37,002 bases of DNA from assembly GCA_013178315.1 (NCBI GenBank), contig JABLWX010000016.1, positions 1 to 37,002 of the forward strand, written 5' to 3'. Source of the stretch: Candidatus Aminicenantota bacterium. Lineage in GTDB: Bacteria > Acidobacteriota > Aminicenantia > Aminicenantales > Saccharicenantaceae. Shown piece by piece: positions 31,207 through 37,002 of this stretch. Below the pieces are notes generated by a model that was given only the letters and a program-made list of their open reading frames with translations, did not search any database and had not been told where the DNA came from. How positions within the stretch are numbered: position 1 is the first letter of the stretch; the number at the start of each line of letters is the position of its first letter. The position numbers and the translations under genes were made by a program.

Positions 31207-32937
31207 TCAGGTGGCATGAAAGAGTTCGACGGGTGAGATGTCAGGCGAATCTTCGTAAATGATCCTGTTGTTAGGATAGAAATAGCGCTGGTGGTAAAAG
31301 CTCAGGGCGGCCAAGGTCATTATTAAAGCCAGGTAAAGGAAAACCAGTCGCCAGGGCCTGTTCAGAAAGATTGGTTCTATCGCCCGAGGTATCAAAACAT
31401 AAGCGACAAAAGAGAACACATACACCAACCAGAGGTAATGCACCTTGCTTTTCCCCGGAACGTAGGAACAGGCAAAAGGAAATTTCCGGTGCTGGAAAAA
31501 CAGAACCTCCAGCAGCAGGATGGCAAAAACCAGGCAATACAGTCCATGAATCCCGGCCATCCTCCAGCCCCAGAGGAAGGAGTAAAAAGCAAAAATGGCC
31601 AGATATAATGGAAGAATAAGAAGGATGAACACACTTTTTCTGAGGGCCGAAAAATACGGCCACCTTTCTTTTGCCTCACTTATGATGAAGGCCCAGCTGG
31701 CCGGCTGATCCACCGGCAGACTGCTGGCCTCCCTGACACCCACCAGAAGAAAGAAGGTCAGAACCAGAGGCAGCGAAAGCATGCTCCCTGAATGATACTT
31801 CCAGAAGTATTTTCCGGTCGACACCAGCATAATCAGGCTGATTCCAAGTCCCAGTCCAAGATAAGACATAATTCTGTGGCGATGCATCCGGCTCCGGGTC
31901 AGGACGCTGTGGTAGAACCAGAACATAGCTCTCTGCACACTGTTTCTGAGAATGGTGAAGTTGAAGATGGGTTCGATAATTCCTCGCAGCCAGGATGGCC
32001 GAAAATGCCTGGCCCCTTCGGGCGAAACTTTCTTAAGGTATCGGCCGTAAGAAATCAAGGTAATAAGGAAAAAGGCTACGATCACTGAAGCCAGGGACAC
32101 CAGGGCCCTGGAAGCCAGGCTCCGGAAAAACGGCTCGCGGTTGCCCATGAGCACCTGGTACAGTCCGGTAAACCAGAGCGGCGGGAAGTTCATCATGAAA
32201 GAAGTTGGCGTATCCTTGAGGGCCTGAATGTTCTCAAATCTTTGCCCGATCCACCTGGTGTCCAGAACGAAAAAATAAATTATGAAGATGTGGGCCACGA
32301 TCAGGCCAAAGCGAATTATCTCCAGCAGCCGCTGGAAAACCCTGCCTCGAAGCAGGATATTGAACAGGCCCACCAGCAGGGCCATCGAGAAAAATATGAA
32401 GCAGCCGGCGGCCAGCATTACCAGCAGATGGACCAGCAGGAGGACGAACGCGGAAAGCAGGCCATAGGCCCTGGATTCAGAAAGATACATGGCAAAGACC
32501 AGCGAAGAAATAGAGTTAATGCCAACCGTGAACAGCCCGATGAACATTACCAGGCTGATGAACTTGGCCGAAAAAACGGTAAGCGGCCTAACGGGCAGGG
32601 GCATAAGGTTCAGATAATCCCTGCGGTCCAGGAACATCACTTCCCATTCAAAAAGAGTGATCAGACCTATTAAGAGCATGATCAGGGTGGTAAACATGGC
32701 GGTCTCGGCCCAGGCTGCCCCCCGTTCGGGAAATAGAAGGTAAATAAACATGAGGGAATCAGCTATGTAAGCGGGGAAAATGGACAGGATGGCGATGATG
32801 CCTATGGTCTTCTGCACCATCTGTTCTTCGAAAAAGACCGTTTCGTTCAGGAAGAGGCGTTTAAAAAAGTGGCGGGTGAGAATAAACGGCGCCCAGCCGT
32901 TGAGCTTCTTTTCTTCTGCGTTACTGATAATACTCAT
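31207..32937 (-). CDS. ABC-2-type transporter permease-like membrane protein
   Basis: A 576-residue membrane protein with about 12 hydrophobic helices and an N-terminal cytoplasmic stretch. The segment FEWEVMFLDRRDYLNLMPLPVRPLTVFSAKFISL (about 95-128) is typical of permeases paired with one ATPase in ABC-2 exporters (the coupling region before the helices). The gene directly follows the ATPase gene with a gap of 28 nt on the same strand, so the two probably form one exporter. Cargo is unknown. The ribosome site is weak. Confidence 0.78.
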   Translation of the reverse strand: MSIISNAEEKKLNGWAPFILTRHFFKRLFLNETVFFEEQMVQKTIGIIAILSIFPAYIADSLMFIYLLFPERGAAWAETAMFTTLIMLLIGLITLFEWEVMFLDRRDYLNLMPLPVRPLTVFSAKFISLVMFIGLFTVGINSISSLVFAMYLSESRAYGLLSAFVLLLVHLLVMLAAGCFIFFSMALLVGLFNILLRGRVFQRLLEIIRFGLIVAHIFIIYFFVLDTRWIGQRFENIQALKDTPTSFMMNFPPLWFTGLYQVLMGNREPFFRSLASRALVSLASVIVAFFLITLISYGRYLKKVSPEGARHFRPSWLRGIIEPIFNFTILRNSVQRAMFWFYHSVLTRSRMHRHRIMSYLGLGLGISLIMLVSTGKYFWKYHSGSMLSLPLVLTFFLLVGVREASSLPVDQPASWAFIISEAKERWPYFSALRKSVFILLILPLYLAIFAFYSFLWGWRMAGIHGLYCLVFAILLLEVLFFQHRKFPFACSYVPGKSKVHYLWLVYVFSFVAYVLIPRAIEPIFLNRPWRLVFLYLALIMTLAALSFYHQRYFYPNNRIIYEDSPDISPVELFHAT

Positions 32938-32965
32938 AATAGCCTGTCTTGCGCAGTTAATCCGC

Positions 32966-33742
32966 TCAATCCCGGGAACCCTTTTTCATCAGGGCAACTA
33001 GCTCCGAGGACAGGACCTGCGGGTCATCATGCTTCACCAGTTGATTGAATATATCCTCCAGCGAAGGCAACTTCATCAACTGGCGGAGATTCTCCACCGA
33101 GTCGTCAGCCTGCACCCTGCCCTGGTACAGGATAATAACCCGGCTGGCCACCTTCTCCACGATTTCAAGAATATGAGATGAGTAAATGACCAGCTTGCCT
33201 TCGGCCGACAACCGGCGCACCAGCTCCCGGATCACCAGGGCCGTGGTAACATCAAGCCCGGAGAGTGGTTCGTCCAGAAGCAGGACTTCCGGGTCATGAA
33301 GAAGGGCCGCCGAAATCAGCACTTTCTGGACCATGCCCTTGGAAAAGGAAGCAATCTCCGAATGGACATCACCCGACAGGTCAAAGATTTCCATGAAGCC
33401 CATGATCTTTCTCTTGAGAATGGAGTCTTCAAGTCCACGCAGCCTGCCAACCATCAGCAGGTAATCATAGGCGCTCATATGGGAATAGATGGCCGGTTCT
33501 TCCGGCACATATCCAATCCTTTGCTTGAACCAGACCAGATTTTTCCAGACATTTCGGCCGTTATAGAAAATTTCGCCCTCAGTCGGCTCAAGCAGTCCGG
33601 CCAGCATCTTGATGGTGGTGGATTTACCGGCCCCGTTGGGGCCGAGGTAGCCGACCGACTCCCCCGCCCGCACCGTAAAACTCACTCCGTCCACGGCCTT
33701 AAGATATCCATATTTTTTGGTAACCATTTTTAACTCCAGCAT
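32966..33742 (-). CDS. ABC transporter ATP-binding protein
   Basis: A 258-residue ATPase. Walker A is GPNGAGKST (34-42), the Q-loop is in KQRIGYVPEEPAIY, Walker B is VLLLDEPLSGLD, and the H-loop is YSSHILE. The signature is FSKGMVQKV in place of LSGGQ, the variant seen in ABC-2 drug and peptide exporters. The start at 33742 is supported by an AGGGCAGG site; 46 extra upstream codons lack family character. It pairs with the permease downstream. Confidence 0.9.
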   Translation of the reverse strand: MLELKMVTKKYGYLKAVDGVSFTVRAGESVGYLGPNGAGKSTTIKMLAGLLEPTEGEIFYNGRNVWKNLVWFKQRIGYVPEEPAIYSHMSAYDYLLMVGRLRGLEDSILKRKIMGFMEIFDLSGDVHSEIASFSKGMVQKVLISAALLHDPEVLLLDEPLSGLDVTTALVIRELVRRLSAEGKLVIYSSHILEIVEKVASRVIILYQGRVQADDSVENLRQLMKLPSLEDIFNQLVKHDDPQVLSSELVALMKKGSRD

Positions 33743-33871
33743 AACCTGCCCTCGAAGATTCGCATCCTGTTGCCTTATGGCTAATTCTAATGAAAAATGG
33801 ACCCGCCCAACAAGTCTTTTTATAAAGCGCCAGGCTCGATTAATAATACGCCGCCAACGGGTGATTATGTT

Positions 33872-33903
33872 TACAAACAAAAGAAGGCCACAAGGCTGGC
33901 CTT
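33872..33903 (-). terminator. Rho-independent terminator after the fusion kinase gene
   Basis: Reading the minus strand, AAGGCCA (33903-33897), a 6-nt loop and TGGCCTT (33890-33884) form a perfect 7-bp stem followed by CTTTTGTTTG. It lies 41 nt past the kinase stop and separates it from the ABC operon. Confidence 0.75.
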
Positions 33904-33944
33904 AATAAGAATTCCAGGAAAAACGAGCACGCCCGTCCAGAATC

Positions 33945-36914
33945 TCAGGACAGGGCCCGCTCCAGTTGTTTAAAGAATTCTGAAGCCGAACCCGGGCGCT
34001 TCGAACGGTCAACGGCCAGCGCCCGGGCAAAGAACTCTTCCAGCCTGACCGTAACCCCCTGGAGTCTCTGATTCAGAGGAACATACTCACCCGCCAGCAC
34101 CGAGCGGCGCCACATTTCCCTGTCTTTCACGGGAAAGGGCAAGCTTCCGGTCAGCGATTCGTAAACTGAAACGGCCAGGGCCCAGAGATCCCAGGTCACC
34201 GAGGGCTTTTCACCCAGGAGTTGTTCGGGGGACATATAGGCCGGGGTGCCCACCAGAACTCCGGAGGCAGTGGTCATCAGGTCCTGAGCTGCCCCGCTGT
34301 CCTCGGACAGGTCGAGAAACTTGGCCACGCCAAAATCGAGGACCTTAACCAGGACTTCTTTCGCTTCCGTCCCGGCACAGATAAAAATATTCTCCGGCTT
34401 CAAGTCGCGGTGGATCAGTCTATTCCTGTGGGCGGAGCCGACTGCCTGACAGACCTGTCGGAAGACTTCCAAGATAAACTCCGGCTCCAGTTTTCCCCGG
34501 GACCACAGATAATCGCGCAAAGTTGAGCCCTGAAGCAGCTCCATAACCAGGAAGGCCCTGGTGCCACCTTCGACACCGTAATCAAAGACCGAAACCACAT
34601 TGGGATGGTCAAGGGCCGCGGCGGCCCTGGCTTCACGTTCAAAGCGGCTGGCCGCGGCGGCACTATGGACATAATCTTCCCTCAGGAACTTAACCGCAAC
34701 TCTCCGACCCAGGGCCCCATCTCTGGCTTCATAGACGGTACCCATGCCCCCGGTACCCAGACGCCGTTCAAGCCGATACCTTCCAGCCAGGGTCCGCGGC
34801 AATGGGACAATCGTCAGAGAAGCTCCGTCGTGCTCACAAGAGCTGGAGCCGCTATCCCAGCAGGTCCCGCACCGGGGGCATTCCTCAAATACTCCGGTGC
34901 TCGGCGTCGTTGGGCGAGACTGCCTTTCCAGGGGTAGAACCAGGTTGGAAGCCACGGCCTCGAGCAGCTCCCGGTCCTCTCTGGTATAAGGCTCTTCTGA
35001 GAGCTTCTGACCGAGAACCAGTATGGCCTCGTTGCCATGAGGATTCATGCCTATCGGCACCAGCAGGCTGGCACTGGCCGCTCTAAGCCATTCCGTTTCA
35101 TATTCGGTCGGTCTCGTGTCTTGAGTTGAGCCCAGGGTCCTGGTGGCGGTTACGGTCGCGGAGCCAGGGTGCTGGCTGACAGTCCCGTCTGCCAGCAGTT
35201 CAATCTGAGTTAGGTCCAGGGTCCTGTCGGCAGCACGCAACCTGCTGGCAAAACTTCCCTCGGCCGCCATCGGGGGGACATTCCAGTCAGGGGGCGATAC
35301 GGCCAGGCACAGGAAAGCTTTCTGACCGGAAGCCCGGTACATGACAGAGACAAATGACGGGTGTAGGGCCCGGCTTATACGAACCACGGCCACCTCGGCC
35401 GCGGACGGGAAACTCCTGGCCCGGGCTGATTCAATTGCCAGTTCCCGCAGCAGCTGTCGGGCATCGTATTGCTCCCTGAAAAACTTGCGGTCGATGGCCC
35501 GCGCCCAGCGCTGCCGCTGGGAATGGAGGCCGGTCGCCAGTCCGAGCACCACCAGATATATCCAGCCCCTGATTTTAAGAATTTCAATGAAGGGCTGGTT
35601 GCCGTGAACCAGGAGGTCGGCAACCAGGACAATACCCAGGACGGGAACGACTGCCAGCAGGGCTCCCCTGGCCAGCGCATACCGCAGGCCTTGACGGACG
35701 AGGAGTTTGATGTCAAGCAGATGATGTTTTAAGATCGAATAAGCAAATGAAAGTGGAAAGAATATAAATATCACAGCAATCATAACGTCCGGCACCCCGG
35801 AAGCCAGCCAGCGAAATAGACCCGGCGGCCAGTTCGACTCCCAGATGATATACCTCAAGACACCGGGGAGAACTCCGACGGCTCCCCCGACCAATAACAC
35901 CCGAAGACGCCGCCTCTCATTCAGGTCCTTAAGCTGGAAATAATTGAAGATCAAAGCCAGCAGGGAAGCCAGAAAATACAGGCCAAGTATCCTGACCGGC
36001 CGAATAGCTAATATCTCATGACCGAAGGCCTGAGCGGGCCTGTAAACCAGGTTAAAGACATAGATGAGATAACCGGGCACCCAGGTCAGGGCGGGCAACC
36101 AGATTGCCAGAAGCAGCCAGGACCGGCGGAACAAAGGACGCGGGAAGAGGGCAAAAAAAGTCAGCATGATCGGCCCGACTGAAAATGAAGCCAATCTGGG
36201 CAGCCATAGAAGAGCACCCAGCAGAATGGGAAGTTTTCTCCAGATGGCCGCCCCTCCCCAGGGCAACGAGTCCCACCAGGCCATGCTGATAGACAACGAA
36301 GCCAGGGCCAGGGCTCCCAGCAAGGCCAGCCGTTCACCCGGTTTTTTAAAGGCTATAAAAAGGGCAGTAATCAGCAAAAAAAAGGAGACCGCCTGCCAGA
36401 TGATAAAAGGGGTTCGCGAGGCAGACCTGACCCGCTCGACTTTTACCAGAAACTCAAGGCGCTGTCCGCCACGTTCCACACCAAAGCTGTGGCTTCGGCC
36501 GGTTTCAAGGTTGGCCACCATGGCCCCAAAATCCGTGACCGTTCTTAGCGGATATCCATCGAACGACAGGAGGAGGTCTCCCGTCCTTAGACCGGCCCTT
36601 TCGGCCGGAGTTCCTGGAGAGACCTCAATTTTAAGTAGGCCTCGCTCCTGACCGGGGAGCATCCAAAAACCGGGCACCTTCGGCCCCAGCAACACGCAGT
36701 AAACCTGGAAGAGGTAGTAGCACACAAAAACAATCGCCGCCAGGAAAAGCCACCAGTGCCGGCCGGGCCTGAATTTGTGCCGAAATGATTTGCCCTGGCC
36801 TGATGGAGATGAGGACAGATTTTCCCTCGCAGATTTTCTGGCTGCATTGTTTCCCATTATGCGGAGAGCCACAGATGACCAGAACCCGGGAAGACGGGAC
36901 ACCCGGGACATCAT
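33945..36914 (-). CDS. PDZ-membrane-GAF-like-Cys ribbon-Ser/Thr kinase fusion protein
   Basis: 989 residues. TM helix about 54-77; PDZ domain about 88-162 (IEVSPGTPAERAGLRTGDLLLSFDG); about eight helices between 170 and 460; GAF-like domain about 470-660; a four-Cys ribbon C679-x2-C682-x2-C685-x7-C693; then a Hanks-type kinase with RRLGTGGMGTVYEA, K742 (VAVKFL), HRDLKPEN with D837, DFG with D860 and GTPAYMSPEQLLG. All catalytic residues are present. Kinases with this ribbon before the kinase are common in Acidobacteriota. The start at 36914 has GGGAGG 8 nt upstream; a TTG at 36932 would overlap that site. It ends at the terminator at 33872-33903. Confidence 0.9.
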   Translation of the reverse strand: MMSRVSRLPGFWSSVALRIMGNNAARKSARENLSSSPSGQGKSFRHKFRPGRHWWLFLAAIVFVCYYLFQVYCVLLGPKVPGFWMLPGQERGLLKIEVSPGTPAERAGLRTGDLLLSFDGYPLRTVTDFGAMVANLETGRSHSFGVERGGQRLEFLVKVERVRSASRTPFIIWQAVSFFLLITALFIAFKKPGERLALLGALALASLSISMAWWDSLPWGGAAIWRKLPILLGALLWLPRLASFSVGPIMLTFFALFPRPLFRRSWLLLAIWLPALTWVPGYLIYVFNLVYRPAQAFGHEILAIRPVRILGLYFLASLLALIFNYFQLKDLNERRRLRVLLVGGAVGVLPGVLRYIIWESNWPPGLFRWLASGVPDVMIAVIFIFFPLSFAYSILKHHLLDIKLLVRQGLRYALARGALLAVVPVLGIVLVADLLVHGNQPFIEILKIRGWIYLVVLGLATGLHSQRQRWARAIDRKFFREQYDARQLLRELAIESARARSFPSAAEVAVVRISRALHPSFVSVMYRASGQKAFLCLAVSPPDWNVPPMAAEGSFASRLRAADRTLDLTQIELLADGTVSQHPGSATVTATRTLGSTQDTRPTEYETEWLRAASASLLVPIGMNPHGNEAILVLGQKLSEEPYTREDRELLEAVASNLVLPLERQSRPTTPSTGVFEECPRCGTCWDSGSSSCEHDGASLTIVPLPRTLAGRYRLERRLGTGGMGTVYEARDGALGRRVAVKFLREDYVHSAAAASRFEREARAAAALDHPNVVSVFDYGVEGGTRAFLVMELLQGSTLRDYLWSRGKLEPEFILEVFRQVCQAVGSAHRNRLIHRDLKPENIFICAGTEAKEVLVKVLDFGVAKFLDLSEDSGAAQDLMTTASGVLVGTPAYMSPEQLLGEKPSVTWDLWALAVSVYESLTGSLPFPVKDREMWRRSVLAGEYVPLNQRLQGVTVRLEEFFARALAVDRSKRPGSASEFFKQLERALS

Positions 36915-36928
36915 CAGGACCACCTCCC

Positions 36929-37000
36929 TCAACGATGATCGAACATGGCCACTATCCGGCCGGAGCCAAGAAGAATGGGCTGGTCCACCTCACAGGGCTG
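36929..37000 (-). CDS. Probable C-terminal tail of an upstream gene (cut by window end)
   Basis: Twenty-three sense codons then TGA on the minus strand, ending GSGRIVAMFDHR. The composition looks coding and the stop (36929-36931) runs into the GGGAGG site of the kinase, 14 nt before its ATG, as in an operon. The family cannot be recognised from so few residues. Confidence 0.4.
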   Translation of the reverse strand, partial: QPCEVDQPILLGSGRIVAMFDHR

Positions 37001-37002
37001 AG

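Overview
The window is about 37 kb of moderately GC-rich bacterial chromosome. It carries 34 protein-coding genes (two cut by the window ends), one tRNA, several readable promoters and two convincing Rho-independent terminators. Lipoprotein and export signals, a penicillin-acylase-type hydrolase and an NtrY-like kinase point to a diderm bacterium. A Ser/Thr kinase preceded by a four-cysteine ribbon and a six-bladed beta-propeller protein beside an ABC exporter resemble genes common in Acidobacteriota and Candidatus Aminicenantes. That placement is an inference from gene style; the window has no rRNA or marker gene to settle it. I see no phage, IS element, CRISPR array or integrase.

Layout. 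Positions 1-5761: tail of an L-asparaginase, a YfcC-type transporter, a ribbon-helix-helix/PIN toxin-antitoxin pair with a consensus promoter overlapped by a palindromic operator, an SDR oxidoreductase, a secreted esterase, and a small cupin behind a terminator-like leader hairpin. Positions 5762-6895: tRNA-Pro(CGG) with a strong promoter, then about 770 bp of mostly silent DNA with short coding-like remnants. Positions 6896-13521: macro-domain protein, MFS exporter, DUF362 ferredoxin-like protein, class V aminotransferase of the alanine-glyoxylate type, and a lipoprotein amidohydrolase. Positions 13860-19832: HAD phosphatase, then a co-directional cluster of a small two-helix membrane protein, a DUF4783-like secreted protein and a 1,296-residue NtrY-like sensor kinase, followed by a flavodoxin with a clear terminator. 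Positions 19903-23543: NIF3-like protein translationally coupled to a protein of unknown family, a membrane-anchored YHS-like protein, acylphosphatase and ThiD.

Positions 23560-27930 (minus strand) form a compact operon: threonine-dehydratase-like PLP enzyme, orphan substrate-binding lipoprotein and penicillin-acylase-family hydrolase. It diverges from a CobO-type corrinoid adenosyltransferase through two promoters that share one palindromic -35 box. Positions 28057-30117 (plus): CobO, a minimal zincin metallopeptidase, and a DHDPS-superfamily aldolase resembling 4-hydroxy-2-oxoglutarate aldolase. Positions 30120-37002 (minus): beta-propeller protein, ABC-2-type permease and ATPase, then a fusion kinase (PDZ, multi-TM, GAF-like, Cys ribbon, Ser/Thr kinase) ending in a terminator. 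A short reading frame running off the window end immediately upstream of it is probably another gene tail.

Most of the content is ordinary metabolism and signalling. The least explained parts are the membrane-protein/DUF4783/giant-kinase cluster, the NIF3 plus unknown-protein pair, the dehydratase/binding-protein/acylase operon, and the leader hairpin ahead of the cupin gene.
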